A stretch of DNA of 36,145 nucleotides, from NCBI GenBank assembly GCA_900317685.1, contig ONHQ01000047.1, forward strand, positions 1 through 36,145, in the 5' to 3' direction. The position numbers and the translations under genes are program-made. The DNA is from an uncultured Prevotella sp. Lineage in GTDB: Bacteria; Bacteroidota; Bacteroidia; Bacteroidales; Bacteroidaceae. This document shows, piece by piece, positions 1 through 8,300 of the stretch; the stretch's first letter is position 1, and the number at the start of each line of letters is the position of its first letter. The notes beneath the pieces are model-generated. The model worked only from the letters and a program-made list of their open reading frames with translations. It was not told the DNA's origin and made no database searches.

Positions 1-6
1 AAGGCT

Positions 7-70
7 GTTTCTTCTTCGGTGCCGGTTTGCCGAAGCTTGCTTCGGAGCAAGCCGACACCGGAGAAGAAAC
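7..70. repeat. Long imperfect inverted repeat (hairpin)
   Basis: The two arms (about 7-36 and 39-70) are near-perfect reverse complements with apex CGAAGC-TT-GCTTCG. Several mismatches are compatible with G-U pairing, which favours an RNA hairpin. No T-run follows directly, but a weaker stem AGCAA/TTGCT at 93-107 is followed by a T-run at 111-115, so a transcript entering from the left could end here. The gene it belongs to lies outside the window. Confidence 0.55.
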
Positions 71-110
71 AAAGGGCGCAGCCCGTGCATCACAGCAAGT
101 GTTTTGCTTG

Positions 111-159
111 TTTTTGTCATGAGCTCTCTTCTCCAAACACAGGGTTGGTCATATGCGCC
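111..159. repeat. Dispersed ~49-bp repeat, copy 1
   Basis: This stretch is almost identical to 32548-32596, with differences only near its right end. Both copies begin in the T-run after a hairpin and share the core GTCATGAGCTCTCTTCTCC. The far-upstream ATG at 153 of the next gene falls inside this repeat, which argues against that ATG as the real start. Confidence 0.8.
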
Positions 160-191
160 GAAAATCTGAAAGAATGAATAATACACAGTAT

Positions 192-3167
192 ATGAATAGA
201 CGCTTTCTACTACTTCTTTTGTTAATGAGTCTAATGGCAGTCCTCCCACTCCACTTCACAGCGAAAGAGCATGAGGCAAGTAAGGACAAGCCTTGTATGG
301 TCATCGGACAAGTGAAAGACTATCTTACCCACATACTGATAGATGGGGCGAAAGTCACACTGCTGACCAAGGACGGCGTACCCGTGGACAGCGGACGCAC
401 CAGCAAAAACCAGACGAGCAACGGTCTGTCGACCGTCTATTGGGTCACTGCCAAGACTTGCGACATGCCGGAAATGCTGCTGCGCGTGGAAGCCGACGGC
501 TACGAGCCGGCCCTGATCACGCTCCCTGCGAAGAAAGTGCATGGACGGGGCAGTTCTGGCATACGCTATGCCGAAGACGCACTCTTGAAGCGCAAACCGA
601 AAACGGTCAACCTGAAAGGCGTGGAGGTGAAGGCTACGAAGATCAAGTTCTATCACAAGGGCGACACGCTGGTGTTTAATGCCGACGCTTTCCAACTGTC
701 ACAAGGCAGTATGCTCGATGGTCTCATCCGACAGATGCCGGGTGTGGAGCTCAAAGACGACGGGCGCATCTATGTCAACGGCAAATATGTGGAGAGTCTG
801 CTACTCAATGGTGAGGACTTCTTTTCCAAGGACCATAAGATCATGCTCGATAACCTGCCGGCCTACATGGTGAAAAACGTAAAGGTCTACGACAAGGCGA
901 GTGTGCTCGGCGAGCATCTTCATAAGAAACTCGGTGACGAGACTTACGTCATGGACGTGTCTCTCAAGAAAGAGTACAACACCGGATGGATTGCCAACGT
1001 AGAGGCTGGCGGCGGCACCCATAACCGCTACCTGGCCCGTCTCTTCGCCCTGCGCTTCACCAACCACTCGCGGGTGTCGGTCTTTGGCAATCTCAACAAT
1101 CTCAATGACGACCGCCGTCCCGGCGAGACGACAACATGGGCCCCAGACAAAATGCCCTCTGGCGAGCGAACACAGCGGCAAGCCGGACTGGACTATCTCA
1201 TCAAGCAGAAAGACACGAAATATAAGTTCTCCGGAAACGTTGTCGTCAGCCATAACGACGAGCAGGCGCTCACCCGGCAAAACACGCTCAACTATCTTAC
1301 CGGGCAGAACAGTTGGACCCGTTATCAGAAACAGGCTAACAACCACACCTTCAGCGTCAAGACCGAAAACGACTGGAAGTGGATGCCCGCCAAGAAGACG
1401 ACTTTGTGGATGCAACCCAAGTTCTCCTGGCAGCGCACGCGCAACCGACAGGCCATCGTCTCCGCTACCTTCAATGAGAACCCGGAATACTATATCAGCG
1501 ACGCAACGGCGCTCATCGACTCCATCAGCCATTCACAGGCCGGAAGTCTATTACGGCGAATCGCTGCCAACAGGTTACTCAACAGCCAATTGGAAAAAAG
1601 CGACAAGCTGACGGCCGACAATGATCTCGACTATAGTCAGGACTTGACAGAAGACATGATGACAACGCTCGACCTCTCGGCAGGCATCCACTATCAGTCC
1701 AACAAGGCCAAGACCTTCTCACAGTATCGTCTCGACTACCCGACATCGCCTACAGCCGCCACCGACTACCGCAACCGCTATGACCACAACCAGCCCAACT
1801 ACAGCTTGAGCTATAACTTCGGCGCCAACCTGACATATTGGTTCACCGACATCATGTACATCCAACCTGCCTATAAAATCGAGTTGGAGCACCAACACCA
1901 AGACTATGCCCTCTACCGGCTGGACCGCCTGGCCGACTACGACGCCCATTCCGACACGCCTTTAGGCTCACTGCCCTCTACGGAAGCCTACGAGAGTACC
2001 ATCGACCTGCAAAACAGCTTCTGGCGCAGCCAAAACCGTGTGACCAACACCTTTGCGCTGAAATGGTGCATCTCACGGTGGCACGGCGATAACAAGGACA
2101 TCTGGGTCTTTGTCTACCTACCTTTGCAGCTCAACAACTACAATATGGACTACCGGCAGGCAGCCTATGACGGTGCCTACCACCGCCGCGCCTGGTTCTT
2201 CAACCCCACCTTCATCTTACGCAAGATGTGGGACAAGCAATACAAGTATATCGATGTCCGCTACTTCCTCACCCACGAGATGCCCGACTTGGTGCGCTTC
2301 ATTCCTGTGCGCAACGACGCCGACCCGCTCAACGTGATCCTCGGCAACGCTGGCCTCAGAAATCCTCGCACCCATATCTTCGAGCTGCAATACCAGGGCA
2401 ACAGCGTTGAGAAACCCGACCTGGCCTTCTCTGTCTGGGCTCACTTCTACCTCTACCAAAACGCCCTGGCCATGGGCTACACCTACAACCGCAACACGGG
2501 TGCACGAGTCTTCAAGCCCTACAGCGTCAATGGCAACTCCATCTTCCAGGCTGGACTCGATTATGCCACACCGCTGGACAAGCGTAAGTTACTCACCTTG
2601 GACACCAAGACGCGCTTCAGTGCCACAAGAAGCGTGGATCTGATGTCGGTCGTGACTACCGACGACTACACAATGGCCACCATGCCCGGCCGCAGCATCG
2701 TGCACAACACTTATGTGTCAGAAGATCTGAAGCTCGAGTATAAATTCCCGTGGCTGCGGCTGGGACTTAACGGCTACGTACTCTTCAACTGCGCCTCCAG
2801 CGATCGCGAAGGCTTCGAGACCCAGCGTGTGTGGGACTTCCACTACGGTCCCACCGCCAAGGCTACCCTGCCCTGGCGGTTGGAGCTCTCCACCGACCTG
2901 TCCATCTACAGCCGCAGAGGATATGACGACAGCGGTGCCAACACCAATGACGTGGTATGGAACGCCCGCCTGTCGAAGACCCTGCCCAAAGCCGGTCTGA
3001 CGTTTATGATCGATGGCTTCGATATGCTCCACCAGCTCAGCAACCGCAGCGTGACAATGAACGCGCAGGGACGCACGGAAGTGTGGCGCAACGTACTGCC
3101 CAACTACGTGCTCTTCCATGTGATATACAGACTGAGTAAGAAACCGAAAAATAGTCCTGTCAACTGA
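192..3167 (+). CDS. Outer-membrane beta-barrel protein, TonB-dependent receptor type
   Basis: A predicted outer-membrane protein of about 991 residues. The chosen start gives MNRRFLLLLLLMSLMAV, a typical signal peptide; ATGs at 153 and 174 would place polar residues before it, and the one at 153 lies in a repeat. After the signal comes a carboxypeptidase-regulatory-like beta-sandwich (around VIGQVKDYLTHILIDGAKV), then a plug-like region (LIRQMPGVELKDDGRIYVNG), then a long barrel rich in alternating Tyr/Trp strands. These architectures occur in Bacteroidota TonB-receptor relatives. No SusD-like partner is adjacent, so it is not an evident Sus-type glycan importer, and the substrate is unknown. 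It stands alone and converges on the minus-strand LOG gene across a shared terminator. Family is fairly certain; function is not. Confidence 0.85.
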   Translation: MNRRFLLLLLLMSLMAVLPLHFTAKEHEASKDKPCMVIGQVKDYLTHILIDGAKVTLLTKDGVPVDSGRTSKNQTSNGLSTVYWVTAKTCDMPEMLLRVEADGYEPALITLPAKKVHGRGSSGIRYAEDALLKRKPKTVNLKGVEVKATKIKFYHKGDTLVFNADAFQLSQGSMLDGLIRQMPGVELKDDGRIYVNGKYVESLLLNGEDFFSKDHKIMLDNLPAYMVKNVKVYDKASVLGEHLHKKLGDETYVMDVSLKKEYNTGWIANVEAGGGTHNRYLARLFALRFTNHSRVSVFGNLNNLNDDRRPGETTTWAPDKMPSGERTQRQAGLDYLIKQKDTKYKFSGNVVVSHNDEQALTRQNTLNYLTGQNSWTRYQKQANNHTFSVKTENDWKWMPAKKTTLWMQPKFSWQRTRNRQAIVSATFNENPEYYISDATALIDSISHSQAGSLLRRIAANRLLNSQLEKSDKLTADNDLDYSQDLTEDMMTTLDLSAGIHYQSNKAKTFSQYRLDYPTSPTAATDYRNRYDHNQPNYSLSYNFGANLTYWFTDIMYIQPAYKIELEHQHQDYALYRLDRLADYDAHSDTPLGSLPSTEAYESTIDLQNSFWRSQNRVTNTFALKWCISRWHGDNKDIWVFVYLPLQLNNYNMDYRQAAYDGAYHRRAWFFNPTFILRKMWDKQYKYIDVRYFLTHEMPDLVRFIPVRNDADPLNVILGNAGLRNPRTHIFELQYQGNSVEKPDLAFSVWAHFYLYQNALAMGYTYNRNTGARVFKPYSVNGNSIFQAGLDYATPLDKRKLLTLDTKTRFSATRSVDLMSVVTTDDYTMATMPGRSIVHNTYVSEDLKLEYKFPWLRLGLNGYVLFNCASSDREGFETQRVWDFHYGPTAKATLPWRLELSTDLSIYSRRGYDDSGANTNDVVWNARLSKTLPKAGLTFMIDGFDMLHQLSNRSVTMNAQGRTEVWRNVLPNYVLFHVIYRLSKKPKNSPVN

Positions 3168-3332
3168 TAAATAAAAACGGGCTCTGAGAATCGATTCATT
3201 TGGACGAAGACCACCTTAGCACTGCTTTCCGCCAAAAAACGCAGTTCAGTGTATGCTGGTCAAACTACCGAGATGACAGTATCAAAAAGCCTTTTTCACA
3301 ACGTGACTTGGGCAAGAACAGCAAAAGAACAA

Positions 3333-3385
3333 AAAAAGTCTGTCCACCATTCTCTGTTTCGAGAGAGGAAGTGGACAGACTTTTT
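3333..3385. terminator. Bidirectional intrinsic terminator
   Basis: A perfect 15-bp inverted repeat (3333-3347 with 3371-3385, core GTCTGTCCAC/GTGGACAGAC) is flanked by A5 on the left and T5 on the right, so it can terminate transcription on both strands. It sits between the convergent outer-membrane protein gene and the LOG-family gene. The rest of 3168-3413 shows nothing else I can support. Confidence 0.88.
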
Positions 3386-3413
3386 AATTTTATCAATAGA
3401 AATCAGACATTGC

Positions 3414-3965
3414 CTATTCTGCCGACGGCCTGACCTGCGCGAGCAACTGCCGTAGCTCGTCGAACGTGTTGGCCACCTGAACATACTGCGTATAGTTGCC
3501 GCGGATCATCCCCTTGGCCTGCAGGTCATCGAGCAGAGCCACGAGCGAGTCCCAGAAGCCGTCAATGTTGTAGAGGATCACCATCTTTTGGTGATACCCG
3601 ATGGTGTGCGAGGCTGCCAGGGTGAAGACCTCGTCGAGTGTGCCGATACCTCCGGGCAGTGCCACGGCCACGTCGCACTGCACCTGCATGAGGTGTTTAC
3701 GGTCATCGAGGTTGTCGCAGGGAATCTCCACGTCGACATACTGGCTCTGTCGTCCGCCTTTCTCCACGAGCGTAGGGATGACGCCAATCGTCAAGCCCCC
3801 ACCCTCGTGGACAGCACGCCCTACGCATTCCATCAGCCCGCTGTTGCATCCGCCATAGACGAGGGTATGTCCCTCGGCAGCCATCCAGCGCCCAAGCCCC
3901 TCCGTCTTTTGGAAGTAGACAGGCGCGATGCTGTTGTTGGCAGAACAAAAAACCGCTATTTTCAT
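3414..3965 (-). CDS. LOG-family protein (TIGR00730), probable cytokinin riboside 5'-monophosphate phosphoribohydrolase
   Basis: A 183-residue Rossmann-fold protein. The family signature PGGIGTLDE is at residues 104-112, preceded by a conserved GGCNSGLME nucleotide-binding loop (38-46) and DDRKHLM (87-93). Characterised members split N6-substituted AMP or AMP into base and ribose 5-phosphate; the physiological substrate in gut or oral anaerobes is not established. Length is normal for the family. The start is 12 bp downstream of the rpoD stop on the same strand, so it is probably cotranscribed with the sigma factor. Confidence 0.9.
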   Translation of the reverse strand: MKIAVFCSANNSIAPVYFQKTEGLGRWMAAEGHTLVYGGCNSGLMECVGRAVHEGGGLTIGVIPTLVEKGGRQSQYVDVEIPCDNLDDRKHLMQVQCDVAVALPGGIGTLDEVFTLAASHTIGYHQKMVILYNIDGFWDSLVALLDDLQAKGMIRGNYTQYVQVANTFDELRQLLAQVRPSAE

Positions 3966-3977
3966 CTTCTTTCCTTT

Positions 3978-4853
3978 TTATCCAAGATACTGTCTGAGCG
4001 ATACCGCATACTTACTGTTGCGGATCTTGCGCAGAGCCTTTTCCTTGACCTGACGGATGCGCTCGCGTGTCATGCCCATCTCGTCGGCAATTTCTTCCAG
4101 ACTCTTCTCCATGCGGCCAATGCCAAACGACTCAGTGATGATGCGCTGCTCGCGGTCGTTGAGCACCTCCTTGAGCAGATCGCTGATGAATAGATTCATT
4201 GACTCACGGTCGAGCGAGCTGTCGGAGCGGGCGTTGTCGTCGTCGGACGAGAGCATGTCAGCCAGCGAGTTGTCGTCGTCCTCACTGATCGGGGCATCGA
4301 TACTCGTCGAGCGCCCGTTAGCCTCAAAGGCCGAGACGACAAGTTCCTCGTCGATGCCTGTCATCGTGGCCAGCTCGTGGGTCGACGGCACACGGCCGTG
4401 CTCCTGAAGAAACTGCTCCGTGGCTCTGTTCACCTTACCGGCGATGCCCACCTGATTGAGCGGCACGCGCACGATGCGGCTCTTCACGGCCAAGGCCTCC
4501 ATGATGCTTTGGCGAATCCACCAAACGGCATAGGAAATGAATTTAAAGCCACGTGTCTCGTCGAACTTCTCGGCAGCCTTGACGAGTCCCACGTTTCCCT
4601 CGTTGATCAAGTCGGTGAGCGAGATGCCCTGATGCTGGTATTGCTTGGCCACGGAAACGACAAATCGCAGGTTGGCGCTGACGAGTCTGTCGCGTGCCCG
4701 CTCCCCTGCGGGTCCGCCTTGATGGATGGTATGTGCCAACGAGGCTTCTTCGTCGGGAGTCAACATCGGCTCACGGGCGATCTCAGTGAGGTATCGGTCA
4801 AGTGCCTCGCTGTTGCGGCTCGTGATGTTCTTCGTTATTTTTAGTTGTCTCAT
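3978..4853 (-). CDS. rpoD: RNA polymerase primary sigma factor (RpoD/SigA)
   Basis: Directs core RNA polymerase to housekeeping promoters. With the second of two adjacent ATGs the protein begins MRQLKITKNITSRNSEALD, the usual opening of Bacteroidota primary sigma factors, and is 291 residues; the tandem ATG at 4856 would add one Met. Region 1.2 (about 15-45), region 2 (RFVVSVAKQYQHQGISLTDL onward, including YAVWWIRQSIMEAL), region 3 and a region 4 helix-turn-helix (SLEEIADEMGMTRERIRQVK near the C-terminus) are all present. The long region 1.1 of proteobacterial RpoD is absent, as expected in this phylum. This sigma recognises TAnnTTTG-type promoters, several of which are visible in the window. 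Confidence 0.96.
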   Translation of the reverse strand: MRQLKITKNITSRNSEALDRYLTEIAREPMLTPDEEASLAHTIHQGGPAGERARDRLVSANLRFVVSVAKQYQHQGISLTDLINEGNVGLVKAAEKFDETRGFKFISYAVWWIRQSIMEALAVKSRIVRVPLNQVGIAGKVNRATEQFLQEHGRVPSTHELATMTGIDEELVVSAFEANGRSTSIDAPISEDDDNSLADMLSSDDDNARSDSSLDRESMNLFISDLLKEVLNDREQRIITESFGIGRMEKSLEEIADEMGMTRERIRQVKEKALRKIRNSKYAVSLRQYLG

Positions 4854-4895
4854 CATAGAGGTTCTGGCTAGTTATGTGTTATTTATAGTTGGCAG

Positions 4896-4929
4896 CAAAG
4901 TTACTACATTTTTCCAAGAAAAAAGCAAA
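4896..4929 (-). promoter_or_regulatory. Probable rpoD promoter
   Basis: On the minus strand TAACTTTG (4903-4896) matches the Bacteroidota -7 element, with TTTG at 4929-4926 as a -33 element. The 22-nt spacing is slightly long. It lies about 43 bp upstream of the rpoD start. Confidence 0.6.
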
Positions 4930-5078
4930 AAGAGTAATAAAAACATTGTTATAAATAACATAAATAACGGAAACCGTAGAAAACAAAGCTTTCGACACGA
5001 TGATCTGTCGGACAGTATTTGCGGAGACCCGGGAAGATTCGTGGAAAGAGCATCCGCAAATTGAGACCAAGGGGCTGC

Positions 5079-5202
5079 TGTGGGTAAGAAGGTCCAGGAC
5101 TTATCCACAGCGAGACTTATCCACAAAAATAATTAACGAATAATTTGTGGGCAATTCATGAGCATTCATGTGAAAGAGAGAAAGACGATTCATGTGAAAG
5201 AG
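5079..5202. other. DnaA-box cluster with direct repeats, candidate replication origin
   Basis: Two perfect DnaA boxes TTATCCACA are at 5101-5109 and 5117-5125. Near matches on the other strand are at 5079-5087 (one mismatch) and 5146-5154 (two mismatches), making an outward-symmetric cluster of four in 76 bp. An AT-rich stretch lies at 5124-5147. A 15-bp direct repeat ATTCATGTGAAAGAG follows at 5164-5178 and 5188-5202, with a partial ATTCATG at 5154-5160. A 9-bp inverted repeat (ATTTGCGGA, 5017-5025 with 5053-5061) lies just upstream. Genes diverge from this point. It could instead be a DnaA-regulated promoter region. Confidence 0.5.
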
Positions 5203-5275
5203 TAAAAGAGAACAAGAACATCTCTGACAAAAAGATCAGAGCACTGCCGAAAACGAATAGTTTTTTGAGAATACA

Positions 5276-5308
5276 TTTGCATCTTTCGTTAATTTTTCGT
5301 TACTTTGC
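5276..5308 (+). promoter_or_regulatory. Promoter of the tamB-tamL operon
   Basis: TTTG (5276-5279) and TACTTTGC (5301-5308) fit the Bacteroidota -33/-7 consensus with about 21 nt between them. The expected transcription start is near 5314, giving a short leader before the tamB ATG at 5341. Confidence 0.65.
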
Positions 5309-5340
5309 AAAGAATAGCTGACTTTCTCACACGATAGCAA

Positions 5341-8300
5341 ATGAAGAAATACCTCAAGTGGGCGGGCATCGCCGTGGGCATCCCCGTGTCACTGATCATC
5401 ATACTCTGCCTGCTCTTCTACTTCCCTCCGTTTCAGAACTGGGCGGTAGGGCAGGTCACACGCTACGCATCGGACAAGATGAAGATGCAGATCAGCGTGG
5501 GACACGTGCGCCTGGCATGGCCTCTGGACCTCGCCCTCGACGAGGTGAAGGTGCTTGAACCCAACGACTCACTGCGCGGCGTGACGGACACGGTGGCACA
5601 CATCCATCGCACCGTGGCCGACGTGCAGCTCTGGCCTCTGCTGAAAAAACAGGTCATGGTCGACGAGCTCTCCTTCCGCGACATGCAGGTCAACACCACC
5701 CACTTCATCCCCAAATGCCGCATCAAGGGCAAGGTGGGCACACTCACCATCAAAGCCCACGGCATCGACCTCGGCAAAGAGCACGTCAATGTCAACCACT
5801 GCCTCCTCGACAACGCCAATATCGACATTGCACTCAGCGACACCGTACCCCCCGACACCACGCCCAGCACCAACTACTGGAAGATCGCCATCAACCGGCT
5901 CAAAGCCCGCAACACCGCCTTTGCCCTGCACATGCCTGGCGACACTCTCGCCATCCACGCCCTCATGGGCAGCCTCGACGCACAGCAGGCCTACCTCGAC
6001 CTGTTCAAGAGTCTCTATACCGTCAGACATCTCGACTGGCAGACGGGCGCGCTGGCCATGGACCAGAACTTTGTCAAAAAGGCAAAGGGCCTGGACTTCA
6101 ACCATCTCGCACTCTCTGAGCTCAACCTTCGGGCCGACTCCTTTTATTATTGCGACTCCAAACTCAACCTCATCGTCCGTCAGGGTGCCTTCCACGAGAA
6201 GAGCGGACTGACCGTCGACAAGCTGCAAGGTCCCTTCCGCATGGACAGCACACGGCTCGAACTACCCGGGCTGAGCCTTGAGACGCCGGGCTCGCAGCTG
6301 CGTCTGGCTTTTGCCATGGACATGAACGCCTTTGCCGACTCCATGCCGGGAAGCCTCCGGGCCACCGTCCACGGTCACGTGGGCATGAGCGACATCAGAC
6401 TCTTGGCCGGACAGTACATGCCACGACAGCTGCTCAACAACCTGCCACGACAGCCACTGATCGTCAACGGCAGCCTCGGTGGCAACCTCCGGCGGCTGCA
6501 CCTCGACGGGCTCAGCCTTGCCGTCCCCACCCTGCTGCGTCTCTCCGCCGACGGTTTCCTAAGCAGCCTGACCGATCCGAAACGGCTCACGGCCGACCTC
6601 AACGTCAAAGCCCACGCCTACGACCTCAGACCCGTGAAGCGACTCTTGGGCAGCGCACTGCCTAAGACGGTCGACCTGCCCAATGGCATCGGCTTCCGCG
6701 GACGCGTCAAGGTCAACGGCCCGCGCTATGCCTCGACGTTCATCGCCACGCAGGGCGGCGGATCGCTCAGCGGCCAGGCGGCCGTAGACACCCGCGGCGC
6801 ACTGGCCTACAGCGCCAAGCTGCGCGCACGCCGCTTCCCCGTCAACCACTTCCTGCCCCGTCAGGGACTGCATCCCTTCACCGGTACGCTGGCCGCCAAC
6901 GGCACGGGCACCGACCTCTTCTCGCCCCGCACCCGCATAAAAGCTGAGATCCACAGCCAGCAGTTTGCTTACACCCGCTATAACCTCAGTGGCATCAAAG
7001 CCACGGCCAACATCCGTGGCGGACGTGTCGAAGCCCATGTCAACAGCGTCAACCCGCTGTTTAAAGGTCTCGTCGGCATCAACGCACAGCTCAACCGCCA
7101 CGCGTTTATCGGCACGGTGGCCTGTGATCTCGCCCACGCCGACCTCTATGCCCTGCACCTCGCCGACAAGCCAATCACCCTCGGACTCTGCGGACACGTC
7201 GACGTGCGCTCAGACTTGAAACAGCACCACGACATCCAGGGGATGTTCAGCGACATCACTCTCAGCGAGGGCAACCGTCACTACCGCCCACAAGAGGTGA
7301 TGCTCGACATCCTGACTACCCGCGACACCACCCACGCCATCGTGGACTGCGGCGACTTCCACCTGAACATGGACGGCAGCGGCAGCTATGAGCGCCTCAT
7401 CAAGCACGGCAATGCCCTCATGGCCGAGCTGCAGCGGCAGATGACCAACAAGTATATCGACGAGGCCCGCCTGCGCCGTCTGCTCCCCGACCTGCGCATC
7501 CAGCTCTCGTCGGGCAGCGAAAACATGGTCTACCGTGTGCTGAAGCATTTCGGCTACGACCTTCACAACTTGCAGATGGACATGAGTTCCTCACCGCTGC
7601 TCGGCCTCAACGGCACGATGCAAGCCGACTCGGTGGTCTACGACAGCATGGAGGTGGACACCATGAAGCTAAGCATCAAGTCGGGACTCGACAATGTGGC
7701 CTACACCCTGCAACTGCACAACGGCAAGAAAAACCCGAAGTATGTCTTCAACGCCTTCCTCGACGGCACGCTGCAGGGCGGCGGCACGACGCTCACCACC
7801 CGTCTCTACGACGCCAAGGACAAGCTCGGACTCCGACTCAGCCTCGAAGCCGCCATGGAAAATCATGGCATCCGCATCCATCTCTCGGGCGACAACCCGA
7901 TACTGGCCTACAAGGAGTTTAGCGTCAACGACAGCAACTATGTCTTCCTCGACGGCAACCGCCGTGTCAGCGCCAACGTGAAGATGAAGGCCGCCGACGG
8001 CATGGGACTGCAAGTCTTCACCAACGACGAAAACACTGAAGCGCTGCAGGATATCACCATCTCCACGCACCAGCTCAACCTCGGCGAGGCACTGTCCATC
8101 ATCCCCTACATGCCCAACATGTCGGGAATCCTCAACGGTGACTTCCACCTCATCCAGACGCCCGAACAGCTCTCGGTATCTTCGGCTGTCGACGTGAAGG
8201 ACATGGTCTATGAGGGTTGCGAGATGGGCGACGTAGGCTCGGAATTCACCTACATGCCGAAGCCCGACGGCACCCACTATGTCGACGGCATCCTCACCCA

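Noticed and set aside
3200-3433. Plus-strand 77-codon frame after the outer-membrane protein
   Set aside because: It runs through the bidirectional terminator and into the LOG gene, and has no recognisable features.
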